DNA of 64,000 nt, from positions 186,001-250,000 of the forward strand of contig NZ_PGVB01000002.1 of NCBI RefSeq assembly GCF_002860205.1. Direction: 5' to 3'. Both the position numbers and the translations under genes were made by a program. The stretch is from Bacillus sp. T33-2 (lineage in GTDB: Bacteria > Bacillota > Bacilli > Bacillales > Cytobacillaceae). Positions 37,455 to 47,599 of this stretch are shown here, piece after piece. How positions within the stretch are numbered: the stretch's first letter is position 1; each line of letters begins with the position of its first letter. Under the pieces are notes generated by a model. That model was given only the letters and a program-made list of their open reading frames with translations. It searched no databases and was not told the origin of the DNA.

Positions 37455-38576
37455 TTACCCATTTTGGCCGGACACTGTTGATCTTGTTTCCAACATTTGC
37501 TTCAGTTGTTTGATGACACCAGCGTTTTGCTCTTTTGAACCAATGGTTATCCTGACACAGGACGGGAATCCAAGTGCTTTTCCAGATCTGACGATATATC
37601 CTCGTTCCAATAAATACTGGAATATCTCCTGTCCGTCTGCCCCGAAATCAATCAAAATGAAATTTCCCTGGGAAGGATAATAAGCTAAATGGTTTTCATT
37701 GCAGAAGTCATAGAATTGCTGAAGCCCTTCTCTATTGGCCGTGCTGCACTTTTGGACAAATTCCTGGTCAGAAAGAGCCGCTCTTGCCGCAGCAAGGCCG
37801 TAACTGTTCACATTGAACGGTTCCCGTACCGGTTCGAGCGCACGTATGGTCTGCTTGTTCCCGATTCCGTAGCCTACCCGGAAGCCTGCCAGGCCATAAA
37901 TTTTTGAGAAGGTGCGTAGCACAATCAAATTTTCGAAACGGTTGGCAAGCTCGATTGCATCATAATAATCTTCGGCAACAACATATTCATGGTAAGCCTC
38001 ATCAAGGACCACCAGCACATCCGCAGGAACTCTGGACAGAAACGCCAGCAATTCCGTTTCTCCTATGTATTCACCTGTGGGATTGTTTGGCGAACAAAGC
38101 CAGACAACCCTCGTATTGGCATCAATAGCCTGGAGCATCCCTTCCAGGTCATGCGCACCGTCCAGGAGGGGAACTTCCCTTGCCTCACTGCCCTCAATAA
38201 CCGCATTATGCTTGTATTGGGGGAATGTAGGAGCTGCCATTACAGTATTGGTCCCTGGCACCAGCAAACCCCTGGAAATCATCATGATCAATTCATCTGA
38301 ACCATTCCCAAAAATAAGCTGCTCTTCATTCACGCCTAGATGTGCGGCCAGAGCCTCGCGCAGTCCAGTCGCATAACCATCCGGGTAAAGGGCTGATGTT
38401 CCTGCCAACTGCTGCACGGCGTCCCCCACTCGGACTGAACAGCCGAAAGGATTCTCATTGGATGCCAGTTTCACTATTTCATCAAGGCCATATTGCCTTT
38501 TAACTTCACCTATCGTTTTTCCTGGCTGGTAAGGATTTAGTGATAATATCTGTTCTTTCCATTTCATATGATCCAC
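37455..38576 (-). CDS. hisC: Histidinol-phosphate aminotransferase
   Basis: PLP aminotransferase for histidine that in Bacillus also transaminates aromatic ketoacids. The 373 residues show LASNENPFGCS near 37, SPNNPTGEY near 162, LDEAYHEYV near 191, and the PLP Lys in RTFSKIYGLAGFRVGYG near 222. It lies between aroH and tyrA with no trp genes in between, unlike B. subtilis. Confidence 0.95.
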   Translation of the reverse strand: MDHMKWKEQILSLNPYQPGKTIGEVKRQYGLDEIVKLASNENPFGCSVRVGDAVQQLAGTSALYPDGYATGLREALAAHLGVNEEQLIFGNGSDELIMMISRGLLVPGTNTVMAAPTFPQYKHNAVIEGSEAREVPLLDGAHDLEGMLQAIDANTRVVWLCSPNNPTGEYIGETELLAFLSRVPADVLVVLDEAYHEYVVAEDYYDAIELANRFENLIVLRTFSKIYGLAGFRVGYGIGNKQTIRALEPVREPFNVNSYGLAAARAALSDQEFVQKCSTANREGLQQFYDFCNENHLAYYPSQGNFILIDFGADGQEIFQYLLERGYIVRSGKALGFPSCVRITIGSKEQNAGVIKQLKQMLETRSTVSGQNG

Positions 38577-38607
38577 CTCTTTGTTTCAGTACTTTGTTTA
38601 AGGTAAG

Positions 38608-38642
38608 CGCACCCAGTCATTGTGAACCAGCTTGCGGGTGCG
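38608..38642. repeat. Inverted repeat at the aroH-hisC junction
   Basis: CGCACCC/GGGTGCG 7-bp arms with a 21-base loop in the 67-base gap between aroH and hisC, the place where trpEDCFBA sits in B. subtilis. No T-tract, so not a typical terminator. Confidence 0.5.
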
Positions 38643-38643
38643 G

Positions 38644-39006
38644 CTATTTTAACAAATCCGGCCGCAGCTGCGTGGCATCGCCCAGATAGACATGGACAAT
38701 TTCATTTTGGGCTTTTTCCGTAAAAATATGAATCATTACCCGGATACATAGAGGCAGCGCTGATGGAACGGGGATTTCTCTCATGCACATTACTGGCACA
38801 TGGGTCCATCCCGGTATCAGGCGAAGTGCTTTTGCGGGGAATGCATCCGTAATATCCTCAGTAACCGATATAAAGACAGAAGTAACATCTTCTGGGTCTA
38901 TCCCATTTTCCTTAATTACTTCTTTCAATAATTTTTCGGTAGACGAAACAATGACTGGCTCATTATTTTCTTTTACAGTGATTGCCCCTCTTACCCCTCT
39001 GATCAT
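38644..39006 (-). CDS. aroH: Chorismate mutase AroH
   Basis: Monofunctional AroH-type chorismate mutase (chorismate to prephenate), 120 residues. N-terminus MIRGVRGAITVKENN with the active-site Arg, FISVTEDITDAFPA near 46, and PVMCMREIPV near 73 are typical. It adjoins aroB (1 base between) in the aro operon. Confidence 0.95.
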   Translation of the reverse strand: MIRGVRGAITVKENNEPVIVSSTEKLLKEVIKENGIDPEDVTSVFISVTEDITDAFPAKALRLIPGWTHVPVMCMREIPVPSALPLCIRVMIHIFTEKAQNEIVHVYLGDATQLRPDLLK

Positions 39007-40095
39007 TTACATGCCCCCCATTTCCCGGAATTTTGTCAAGGATTCAATTAATAATGCATCAGGTATCTCTGCAACAACAGGATACCCGATCTTTTCAAGC
39101 AGAACGAAGCGGACACTCTGGCCAACTGACTTCTTATCCTGTTTCATCCTATCCAGCAGCCGTTCTGAACTGAGATGTGCCGGAATAGACGTCACATAAC
39201 CGAGCTTCATGAGCCAGTCCGTAAATTCCCCGATATCAAAATCAAGATTTTTAACCGCCCTGCTTAAATAAAGTGCGAATACCATGCCTATTGCAATGGC
39301 TTCGCCGTGGGTCATCTTTCCATAACCGCATTCTGCTTCGACAGCGTGGCCTAGTGTATGCCCAAAATTTAAAAAAGCCCGGTCTCCCGTTTCTTTTTCA
39401 TCGCGGCTGACAATCGCCCCTTTGATGCTGATTCCTTTCGTCAAAGACTGCCGCAGCACGTCAGGGGACAGGTCGTCCAGGCTGCCCGCCCGTTCATTCA
39501 GCCATTTGTAAAACGCGAAATCGCTGATCAAGGAATGCTTGATTACTTCAGCAAAACCCGACCGCTTTTCCTGTATGGGAAGGGATTGCAAATACTTCAA
39601 ATCATACAGGACGGCTTCTGGCTGATGGAATGCGCCGACCATGTTTTTTCCGAGCGGATGGTTAACCGCGACTTTTCCCCCGACAGCACTGTCGTGGGCA
39701 AGAATGGTCGTAGGCACCTGGATAAAAGGTATTCCTCTCATGAAAGTGGCTGCTACAAACCCTGCCAGGTCACCAACTGCTCCTCCTCCCAAAGAAACAA
39801 TTAATGACTTGCGGTCAAGCTTCTTTTCAAGGGCATAGGAAAGGCAGTCATAATATACTTCAAACGTCTTGGCTTTTTCACCGTCGGGGACGATTTTGGT
39901 GTGCACGGACTGTACGGTAATCATTGATTGTACTTCAGTCAAATACAGTCTGCCTACCGTCTCGTCGGTAATAATCAGGACAGATGTGAGTCCCGGAAGT
40001 TTTTCCGCCAAAAACGTTCGAAGCTTTTCCACGGCTCCGTGCCCAACGAAAACAGGGTAAGTTTTCGAGCCTGTTTCTATTAGGATTGAATCCAT
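39007..40095 (-). CDS. aroB: 3-dehydroquinate synthase
   Basis: Second step of the shikimate pathway, NAD- and metal-dependent. 362 residues with GGGAVGDLAGFVAATFMRGI near 103, PTTILAHDSAVGGKVAVN near 127, KHSLI near 186 and NFGHTLGHAVEAE near 246. ATG at 40095 overlaps the aroC stop by 1 base. Confidence 0.96.
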   Translation of the reverse strand: MDSILIETGSKTYPVFVGHGAVEKLRTFLAEKLPGLTSVLIITDETVGRLYLTEVQSMITVQSVHTKIVPDGEKAKTFEVYYDCLSYALEKKLDRKSLIVSLGGGAVGDLAGFVAATFMRGIPFIQVPTTILAHDSAVGGKVAVNHPLGKNMVGAFHQPEAVLYDLKYLQSLPIQEKRSGFAEVIKHSLISDFAFYKWLNERAGSLDDLSPDVLRQSLTKGISIKGAIVSRDEKETGDRAFLNFGHTLGHAVEAECGYGKMTHGEAIAIGMVFALYLSRAVKNLDFDIGEFTDWLMKLGYVTSIPAHLSSERLLDRMKQDKKSVGQSVRFVLLEKIGYPVVAEIPDALLIESLTKFREMGGM

Positions 40096-41267
40096 TAAAA
40101 ATCCCTCGCTGCCTGCCGCTGCCGGTTAACCGAATCAAGCAGCACATCAAACCGGTCCGAATAAAACTGCTCAACAATGGCTGCCGCAAGCTCCCACGCC
40201 ACCACATTTTCGGCGACAACAGACGCCGCCGGTACCGCACAGCTGTCAGAACGTTCAATACTTGCCTCGAATCGTTCCTTTGTGTCAATATCAACGCTTT
40301 TTAACGGTTTATACAAAGTAGGGATGGGCTTCATTACTCCCCTGACGACAATTGGCATCCCGGTTGTCATCCCGCCTTCAAATCCGCCTAGGCGGTTTGT
40401 TTCCCTGTAGTAGCCTTTTTCAGCATCCCATGCTATTTCATCATGAACCTCGCTGCCTGGTTTGCGGGCAGCTTCAAAGCCAATTCCGAATTCTACCCCT
40501 TTAAAAGCATTGATGCTGACGATTGCACCTGCCAGTTTGGCGTCAAGCTTGCGGTCGTAATGGACATAGCTTCCGACACCCGCCGGCATTCCTTCAACGA
40601 TGACCTCGACGATGCCGCCTATTGAATCTCCATTTTTCTTGGCATCATCTATGGCTGCCATCATTTTTTCGGCGGCTGCGGGATCGAAGCAACGGACAGG
40701 CGATGCCTCTGTCGTTTCTCTTAACTCCTGCAATGATTTATATTCAAGGCTGGCTGCTTTAACACCGCCAATTTCCACAACATGTGATGCGACCTCTATA
40801 CCGAGCAACGACAGCAGTTTTTTAGCGGCTGCCCCTGCAGCGACTCTGACTGTAGTTTCACGGGCGGAAGATCGTTCCAACACATTCCTCATGTCACGGT
40901 GGCCATATTTTAAGGCACCATTCAGGTCGGCATGCCCCGGCCGCGGCCGGGTGATTTTCCGCTTAATATCCTCCTCGGCACCGGGATCAAGCGACTCCTG
41001 CCCCATTATTTTTGTCCAGTGCTTCCAATCGTTGTTTTCAACGACAAGCGAGACCGGCGAACCAAGCGTGTAACCGTGACGGACACCGCCCGTGATTTGC
41101 ACCTCGTCCTTTTCAATCTGCATCCTTCTGCCTCTGCCGTAGCCCTTTTGCCTTCTGGCAAGCTCGCCGTTTATATCTTCTGCTGTGAGTGGCAATCCCG
41201 CGGGCAGGCCTTCGAGGATCGTCGTCAATTGTGGCCCGTGGGATTCACCTGCTGTTAAATATCTCAT
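40095..41267 (-). CDS. aroC: Chorismate synthase
   Basis: FMN-dependent final step to chorismate. 390 residues beginning [32 protein letters not shown] near 38, [15 protein letters not shown] near 107, [16 protein letters not shown] near 132. ATG at 41267 (GGGAG upstream) matches the family; an upstream GTG is not needed. First gene of the aro operon (aroF in older naming). Extended -10 at about 41308-41316 (TGATATATT). Confidence 0.95.
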   Translation of the reverse strand: MRYLTAGESHGPQLTTILEGLPAGLPLTAEDINGELARRQKGYGRGRRMQIEKDEVQITGGVRHGYTLGSPVSLVVENNDWKHWTKIMGQESLDPGAEEDIKRKITRPRPGHADLNGALKYGHRDMRNVLERSSARETTVRVAAGAAAKKLLSLLGIEVASHVVEIGGVKAASLEYKSLQELRETTEASPVRCFDPAAAEKMMAAIDDAKKNGDSIGGIVEVIVEGMPAGVGSYVHYDRKLDAKLAGAIVSINAFKGVEFGIGFEAARKPGSEVHDEIAWDAEKGYYRETNRLGGFEGGMTTGMPIVVRGVMKPIPTLYKPLKSVDIDTKERFEASIERSDSCAVPAASVVAENVVAWELAAAIVEQFYSDRFDVLLDSVNRQRQAARDF

Positions 41268-41385
41268 TTTCACTTTCTCCCTTCAACTCATTAAAGGATT
41301 ATGTACCAATATATCACACGCATTAAAAAATAAGTAGCAAAAAATTTTAAAAATTAATCATAGAAAAGGCTTTTAAGCTCTTCAA

Positions 41386-41409
41386 ACAAAAAAAGCCGGA
41401 CATCCGGCT
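41386..41409 (-). terminator. Terminator after cheR
   Basis: AGCCGGA/TCCGGCT stem with a 2-base loop, followed on the minus strand by TTTTTTT. Confidence 0.85.
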
Positions 41410-41411
41410 CA

Positions 41412-42203
<792 letters not shown>

Positions 42204-42264
42204 TCATCTGCAAAAAAAATAGCATGCTATTTTTTATTTATATCGGATTTATTGGAACTGAGTT

Positions 42265-42301
42265 TAATAAAAAAACAGCACTTGCCGCAACAAGCGCTGT
42301 T
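42265..42301 (-). terminator. Terminator after ndk
   Basis: An 11-bp AACAGCGCTTG/CAAGTGCTGTT stem (one G-U) with a 6-base loop, followed by T7 on the minus strand. Confidence 0.88.
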
Positions 42302-42306
42302 TTTTA

Positions 42307-42753
42307 TCAATAAATCCATTCATTTATTAACTTGGAGTATTCTGCAAGCTCCTCTTGTTTGAAGAATAAGCCAATTTCACGTTCTGCGCTGGCAGGGGAA
42401 TCAGACCCATGAATGACGTTTTTGCCGACGGTCAATCCAAAATCTCCCCTTATGGTGCCAGGTGCCGCATCCTTGGGATTGGTAGAACCCATCATCTGGC
42501 GGGCGGCAGCGATTACATTTTCACCCTGCCAAACCATGGCAAACACTGGCCCTGAAGTAATAAAGTCAACCAGTTCCCTGAAGAAAGGCCGCTCTTTATG
42601 TTCACCGTAATGCTGCTCTGCAAGTTCTTTAGGAATGCCCATTAATTTCGCTCCGACGAGCTGAAAACCCTTTCTTTCAAAGCGTGAAACGATTTCACCA
42701 ATCAAGTTGCGCTGTACCCCATCAGGCTTAACCATTAAAAAAGTCTTTTCCAT
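42307..42753 (-). CDS. ndk: Nucleoside diphosphate kinase
   Basis: Balances NTP and dNTP pools by phosphate transfer through a His. 148 residues with [18 protein letters not shown] at the start and the active-site His in [22 protein letters not shown] near 114. ATG at 42753 with GGAGTGGAG upstream. The 268-base gap to hepT holds a weak TTGCGG-17-TAATAT promoter and nothing else recognisable. Confidence 0.96.
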   Translation of the reverse strand: MEKTFLMVKPDGVQRNLIGEIVSRFERKGFQLVGAKLMGIPKELAEQHYGEHKERPFFRELVDFITSGPVFAMVWQGENVIAAARQMMGSTNPKDAAPGTIRGDFGLTVGKNVIHGSDSPASAEREIGLFFKQEELAEYSKLINEWIY

Positions 42754-43021
42754 GAACTCCACTCCTAGGCATGATATGTATATGGATCACTGTTTAAGCA
42801 ATCCCCAAAATATTATCATTTTTGCGAAAACTCCGCAACTTATATCGCAACGCAGCCATGATAAAAACTTAAACCAGAATGGTATTGCAGGACTGAAAGG
42901 GGCCTGTGTTCAGGCAAATGCTTCTTATGTGTCAAACAGGAAAAGAAGCTGTGTTTTTCGCGCCGTATATGGAAAGCGGAGCTTATAGCAGGAAGCCCCG
43001 CGGTTTTAGTTGCTTCTTATC

Positions 43022-43984
43022 CTAGAATTTACGCTTGCCAATAAACCTCGCAATATCGCGGAGCGTTTTCTTTGCACGGTTTGGAGGGAGTTGTTCAAGG
43101 ATTTTAAGGGCTTTATCCAAATACAGGCCGCTTACTTCCAAGGACCTTTCTATTGCTCCGGAATTTTTGATCAAATCGATGATCGTTCCCATTTCCGCTG
43201 CACCCATGTTTTCATGGACCTGCTTCACATGGCGCCGGATTTCAGGATCCTCCATCGCAAACAATACCGGGAGTGTAATGTTCCCCTGCAACAAATCCCC
43301 TCCCGCAGGTTTTCCAAGTTCCTTTTCTGTCCCGGTAAAATCCAGGACATCATCAGTAATCTGGAAGGACATGCCCACATAATAGCCAAAAAGGTAAAGC
43401 TTGCGGTGGATCTCCTCATCAACGCAAGAAGCAATCGCTCCAAGCTGGCAGCTGGCAGCAATCAACAGCGCGGTCTTCCGCTTTATCCGGCGCAAATAGT
43501 TCCGTAAATTCTGGTCAAAATGATATTTATCCTTTATCTGTTCAATTTCCCCTACACAAACTTCTACTATGGTATCTGAAAGTATCCTGTGTGCTGCAGG
43601 GTTGTTGATTTTCGTCATTAATTCCAATGACCTGGCAAAAATATAATCTCCTGTATACATGGCAATCCGGTTGTCCCATTTAGCCTTGATCGTCGGCTGC
43701 CCCCTCCGTAACTGGGCATCATCAATCACATCATCATGGACTAAAGATGCCATATGGATTAACTCGAGTGCAACAGCGACGTTTTTAATCGTATCGATAT
43801 CATAGTTTCCGAATTTGCCGGCAAGCAAAACAAATACAGGACGAATTCTTTTTCCGCCGGCCTGCAGCAAATGCAGTGATGCCTGGTGCAGCAGCGTTGA
43901 TTCAGCCTGGATTGTTTTTTCCAGCTCTTTTTCAATTACATTTAAATCGGAATTCAAATATGAATACATCATCGTTAATTTCAT
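43022..43984 (-). CDS. hepT: Heptaprenyl diphosphate synthase component II
   Basis: Catalytic prenyltransferase subunit making the C35 side chain of menaquinone-7 with HepS. 320 residues; first Asp-rich motif LVHDDVIDDAQLRRG near 83, GKRIRPVFVLLAG near 44, second motif QITDDVLDF near 208. Third gene of hepS-menG-hepT. Confidence 0.95.
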   Translation of the reverse strand: MKLTMMYSYLNSDLNVIEKELEKTIQAESTLLHQASLHLLQAGGKRIRPVFVLLAGKFGNYDIDTIKNVAVALELIHMASLVHDDVIDDAQLRRGQPTIKAKWDNRIAMYTGDYIFARSLELMTKINNPAAHRILSDTIVEVCVGEIEQIKDKYHFDQNLRNYLRRIKRKTALLIAASCQLGAIASCVDEEIHRKLYLFGYYVGMSFQITDDVLDFTGTEKELGKPAGGDLLQGNITLPVLFAMEDPEIRRHVKQVHENMGAAEMGTIIDLIKNSGAIERSLEVSGLYLDKALKILEQLPPNRAKKTLRDIARFIGKRKF

Positions 43985-44030
43985 GTGCCCACCCAGCTTC
44001 TAAAATCCTCTTCCAATTCTAAACGTCTTT

Positions 44031-44732
44031 TTATTTACGGCCAATATGGACAGCAGCAACACCGCCGCTGTAAGGCTTGCAATCCACCTGCACAAACCCG
44101 GCTTCCGCAAACATACTTGCCAGTTCCTTCATATCCGGAAAATCACGGGCGGATTCCTGCAGCCAGGAATATTCGTTATAGCTCTTTGCAAATACTTTTC
44201 CAAACAAGGGCATGATGTAGCGGAAATACAATTGGTACAGCTGTTTGAAAACAGGCAGCGTCGGCTGGGAGGTTTCCAGGCAGACGGCAATTCCTCCAGG
44301 TTTTAAAACACGTTGCATTTCCCGGAGCACCTGCATGTAATCAGGAACGTTCCTCAGACCGAATCCAATCGTCACATAGTCAAAACTATTTTCCTCGAAA
44401 GGAAGCTCCATTGCATTTCCATGGATAAGGGTGATCTGCTTCAGACCGCGGTCTTTAACCTTTTGTTCGCCAATTTTCAACATATTTCTGCTAAAATCAA
44501 GCCCAACCACTTTCCCTTTGTCACCTACCGCTTCAGCAAGGGCAACTGTCCAGTCCGCTGTTCCGCAACAAACATCAAGGGCACTGCTTCCTTTTTGCAC
44601 ATTCATTCTCTTCATGGTGTCTTTCCGCCACCTGATGTGCTGCTGGAAGCTGATGACCGAGTTCATCTGGTCATAATTTTTAGATATTTTTTCGAATACG
44701 TTATGAACGCGCTCTTCTTTTGATTGCTGCAT
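44031..44732 (-). CDS. menG: Demethylmenaquinone methyltransferase
   Basis: SAM-dependent C-methylation finishing menaquinone (UbiE/COQ5 family). 233 residues: [20 protein letters not shown] near 10, [16 protein letters not shown] near 52 (SAM loop), [24 protein letters not shown] near 100, RVLKPGG. ATG at 44732 with GAAGGG upstream. Confidence 0.95.
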   Translation of the reverse strand: MQQSKEERVHNVFEKISKNYDQMNSVISFQQHIRWRKDTMKRMNVQKGSSALDVCCGTADWTVALAEAVGDKGKVVGLDFSRNMLKIGEQKVKDRGLKQITLIHGNAMELPFEENSFDYVTIGFGLRNVPDYMQVLREMQRVLKPGGIAVCLETSQPTLPVFKQLYQLYFRYIMPLFGKVFAKSYNEYSWLQESARDFPDMKELASMFAEAGFVQVDCKPYSGGVAAVHIGRK

Positions 44733-44737
44733 CGCTC

Positions 44738-45556
44738 TTACCCTTCTTCCACGCAAATTTTTGCCATTGAATGATGCTGGCTTAAAAGCAGCTTCATTCT
44801 TGCATCAAGGAGGCTGTTAAGCATCGGCATTTTATTAAGAGCCGTTTCAATCAAGCTTTTGGAGAACTCAATATAACGGTCACAAATGAGCATCAAATAT
44901 TTATTTTGCTCATCAGTTATGGTTTGGTCAGCCCTGGGGAACGAAAGCCGTTTTAAGACATCAAAAACAATCGAAGAACCCGACTGAACAAACGCGTTTT
45001 TTTCGTTGATCAGTCGTTTGATGAAAAGCAAATTAGGTGCGACCACTTTCCATTCAGATGAATGGAAATAATCGGAAAGCTTTTCAAACAGCGCCGATTC
45101 AATTTTTTTAATGCTTTTCATCAATTTATCAATACCATCCGCATCTTGCTGGTAGACAGTAATTTTATTTTCATTGATTTCTTTTATGCCTTCCGCCAGG
45201 GTTTTTATTACGCCAATATCCCCTGACTTGGCCAGTTGCCTGTAGTACAGACCGCTGTAATAGTCACCAGCGAGAACCATCAGCTGGCGGTCTTTATTGC
45301 TCAACGGGTCTTCCTCCGGAAGTGAATTCCTGACAATTTCATGGGTATCGAGGGCTACCTGGATGAGCATCGTCGTTATAGTATAGTTTTCAATTCTTGC
45401 TGCATCAAGGTCCATCTGGCCCAGCATGGAGACCAGCAACAGCAGTTTATCTTCATCAATATCGGGAACCGAAACATTTTCGGCCAAATACGGGTGCGAG
45501 ATCTTCTTATGCAGCCGCCCTTTAATGTCTGATAAAGTTTTTTCGATGTCTTGCAT
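44738..45556 (-). CDS. hepS: Heptaprenyl diphosphate synthase component I
   Basis: Non-catalytic partner that sets chain length with HepT. 272 residues; MQDIEKTL start, [30 protein letters not shown] and [15 protein letters not shown] near 110 match HepS. ATG at 45556 with AAGGGTGAT upstream; the longer frame to 45700 covers a structured leader and is rejected. Confidence 0.9.
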   Translation of the reverse strand: MQDIEKTLSDIKGRLHKKISHPYLAENVSVPDIDEDKLLLLVSMLGQMDLDAARIENYTITTMLIQVALDTHEIVRNSLPEEDPLSNKDRQLMVLAGDYYSGLYYRQLAKSGDIGVIKTLAEGIKEINENKITVYQQDADGIDKLMKSIKKIESALFEKLSDYFHSSEWKVVAPNLLFIKRLINEKNAFVQSGSSIVFDVLKRLSFPRADQTITDEQNKYLMLICDRYIEFSKSLIETALNKMPMLNSLLDARMKLLLSQHHSMAKICVEEG

Positions 45557-45640
45557 TTGGATCACCCTTGTTTCCCCGAAGTTATATTTATCTGATTTCC
45601 CTGGTCCGGCTGAAAAAAATGTCGAAATGAAAACGGACAT

Positions 45641-45705
45641 AAAAAAAATGCCTTTATAAAGCGATAATCCCTTTGTACCGAACCTTACAAGGCAGCACAA
45701 TTATA
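45641..45705 (-). promoter_or_regulatory. hepS leader: extended -10 promoter and attenuator-like hairpin
   Basis: Minus strand: TGATATAAT (-10 at 45700-45705), then TGCCTT (45689-45694) that can pair with AAGGCA (45649-45654) followed by T8 (45641-45648). This would be a terminator inside the leader, 85 bases before the hepS ATG. Confidence 0.45.
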
Positions 45706-45829
45706 TCATATATGGCTTAGGGATGGGCTGCTTTAACGAAAAATAATAAACATTTGCACTTAAATCAGCTTTGATTTGCTAACAAAATAGTCGGATTTAT
45801 GCTCCTGGCATGATTAAAGGGTTGTGCCT

Positions 45830-46060
45830 TTATTTTTTTTCACTCTGCACTGCACCAAAGGCAGTCAGGATCTGGGCCTGTCCCCGTATTTTAATTGCAG
45901 AGGTATGCTCTGTAAACTGGGCAACCATCACTTCTCCTTTGTCCAGTTTTTCAGAGTGGTGGAAGCGGGTATCTGTCCCTCTCGTAAGTCCGATGACATT
46001 GACTCCGTCTTCAACCGCTTTAATCACAATATAGTCGGAACTGGCAGCTTTTTTATCCAT
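45830..46060 (-). CDS. mtrB: Tryptophan RNA-binding attenuation protein TRAP
   Basis: Forms an 11-mer that binds tryptophan and GAG/UAG-rich leader RNA, terminating trp operon transcription. 76 residues; [20 protein letters not shown] near 12 and [10 protein letters not shown] near 33 are near identical to B. subtilis, and the RNA-contacting Lys and Arg residues in EKLDKG and AIKIRG are kept. ATG at 46060 with GGGTGG upstream. Follows folE (mtrA), as in B. subtilis. No trp operon is present in the window. Confidence 0.96.
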   Translation of the reverse strand: MDKKAASSDYIVIKAVEDGVNVIGLTRGTDTRFHHSEKLDKGEVMVAQFTEHTSAIKIRGQAQILTAFGAVQSEKK

Positions 46061-46130
46061 TATTTCCACCCTTTGCTAAGTATTCAAGCTGGAAGGCCAA
46101 CACGCAGCCTTTCTGCCTTGAAAACATATA

Positions 46131-46697
46131 TCACTCTTTAATAAGTGATAAAACCTCTGAACGGGCATTGACATCTTCAGCAAGGGTTCCGCGAACAGCT
46201 GAAGTTACCGTTTTAGATCCAGGTTTTTTCACGCCGCGCATTGTCATGCACATATGCTCTGCTTCTACTACAACCATCACTCCGTGCGGCTCAAGCTTTT
46301 CCATGATGGCGTTTGCTATCGTGGATGTAATTCTTTCCTGCAGCTGTGGCCTGCGGACAACGGCTTCGACCGCCCTGGCCAGTTTGCTCAAACCAGTTAC
46401 CTTCCCGTTACGGGGGATGTAAGCAACATGTGCTTTGCCGAAAAACGGGACTAAATGGTGTTCACACATAGAATAAAAAGGAATGTCTTTCACTAATACC
46501 AGTTCTTCATGGTCCTCACCAAAGATTGTTTCAAAATATTGTTTCGGATCCTGGTTCAATCCGGCAAAAACCTCTTCATACATTTTGGCAACCCGCTTTG
46601 GTGTATCAAGCAGACCTTCACGGTTTGGGTCTTCCCCTACTGCCTCTAGTATTAAACGTACCGCTTCTTCTATTTGGGCACGGTTGACTGTGGCCAT
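46131..46697 (-). CDS. folE: GTP cyclohydrolase I (MtrA)
   Basis: First step of folate synthesis. 188 residues: [14 protein letters not shown] near 27, zinc ligands in [15 protein letters not shown] near 75 and in [14 protein letters not shown] near 148. Forms the mtrA-mtrB operon. ATG at 46697 with GGAGGAACAG upstream; TATAAT boxes lie within the preceding 110 bases. Confidence 0.96.
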   Translation of the reverse strand: MATVNRAQIEEAVRLILEAVGEDPNREGLLDTPKRVAKMYEEVFAGLNQDPKQYFETIFGEDHEELVLVKDIPFYSMCEHHLVPFFGKAHVAYIPRNGKVTGLSKLARAVEAVVRRPQLQERITSTIANAIMEKLEPHGVMVVVEAEHMCMTMRGVKKPGSKTVTSAVRGTLAEDVNARSEVLSLIKE

Positions 46698-46886
46698 TCT
46701 CTGTTCCTCCTAAGCTTATGTATTTCATTATAATCCTCTGTCTAAGTATCACCGGCATTTATCACCCAGATAAATCCGTTTGATTATAACATTTCCATAT
46801 TAGCATAATCATTTCCGCGTAAGCAAAACAGAATTACCGATCCATACCTTTACTGATAGGGTGAATGCAGTTTTTGGGCATGGAAA

Positions 46887-46909
46887 AGGCCGCGATTGGA
46901 TCGCGGCCT
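46887..46909 (-). terminator. Terminator after hbs
   Basis: AGGCCGCGA/TCGCGGCCT 9-bp stem with a 5-base loop, followed on the minus strand by TTTTCC. Confidence 0.88.
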
Positions 46910-46940
46910 CTGTTCAGAAACGCTATTAGCGCTTATGTAC

Positions 46941-47213
46941 TTATTTTACTGCATCTTTAAGCGCTTTACCTGGTTTGAAAGCAGGCACTTTGCTAGCAGA
47001 GATTTCGATTTCATCGCCAGTTTGCGGGTTGCGTCCTTTACGGGCTGCACGCTCGCGAACTTCGAAATTACCAAAACCGATTAATTGTACCTTGTCACCG
47101 TTTTTCAAAGCATTTAAGATTGAATCAAAAACAGCATCAACTGCTTTTGTTGCATCCTTTTTGGAAAGCTCACCAGTTTCAGCAACTGCATTAATTAGTT
47201 CTGTTTTGTTCAT
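46941..47213 (-). CDS. hbs: DNA-binding protein HU
   Basis: Nucleoid-associated histone-like protein, 90 residues: [12 protein letters not shown] start, [44 protein letters not shown] near 30-70 with the PQTG beta-arm. ATG at 47213 with an ideal GGAGGAGGTG site. Promoter at 47292-47319. Confidence 0.97.
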   Translation of the reverse strand: MNKTELINAVAETGELSKKDATKAVDAVFDSILNALKNGDKVQLIGFGNFEVRERAARKGRNPQTGDEIEISASKVPAFKPGKALKDAVK

Positions 47214-47291
47214 GCCATTCACCTCCTCCCAAAGATCACATATGCTTTAGAAAATAGATTGCTACTACATTTCTAAACAAAATGGATGAAT

Positions 47292-47319
47292 TCTATACGT
47301 TACTGGAGGAATTTGTCGA
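47292..47319 (-). promoter_or_regulatory. Promoter of hbs
   Basis: Minus-strand -35 TCGACA (5/6) and -10 TATAGA with a 16-base spacer. TTGTCGACAA makes a palindrome overlapping the -35. Confidence 0.5.
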
Positions 47320-47367
47320 CAAGTTTTAGTTGCTCTGAAATAAAATTGTCGATTTATTTCCCTGTTT

Positions 47368-47400
47368 CTTACAAACCCTTATACAACAAGGGTTTGTAAG
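47368..47400. repeat. Perfect 13-bp inverted repeat upstream of hbs
   Basis: CTTACAAACCCTT and AAGGGTTTGTAAG flank a 7-base spacer. No T-tract follows on either strand, so it is not a plain terminator. Could be an operator or leader hairpin. Confidence 0.75.
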
Positions 47401-47566
47401 ACCAGAACGTTAATTCTGTTAAAAGATTATCACAATCATTTATGCATATCAAGCTAATTTCAATAAATAATGGGAATGTTTTCTTATTTGCAACATAAAT
47501 GTAATAAGTCAACCCTTTTTTAAGGGTAAAATCATGCCTTTTTACACATCACGCCCCTGAATAGAG

Positions 47567-47594
47567 CAAAAAAAAGACCCCGCGTCAGGGAGTC
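47567..47594 (-). terminator. Terminator after spoIVA
   Basis: GACTCC/GGGGTC stem (one G-U) followed on the minus strand by T8. Confidence 0.65.
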
Positions 47595-47599
47595 CCGTT

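Larger units (their letters stand above)
47214..47599. other. Long upstream region of hbs
   Basis: No coding frame supported in 386 bases. It contains the hbs promoter (47292-47319), a perfect 13-bp inverted repeat (47368-47400), AT-rich sequence and the spoIVA terminator at its far end. Confidence 0.7.

Noticed and set aside
42707-42988. 93-codon plus-strand frame between ndk and hepT
   Set aside because: Overlaps the ndk 5' end, no ribosome binding site, and not similar to any family I know.
45557-45700. 48-residue N-terminal extension of hepS
   Set aside because: The family start at 45556 has a good ribosome binding site, and the extension lies over the promoter and leader hairpin.
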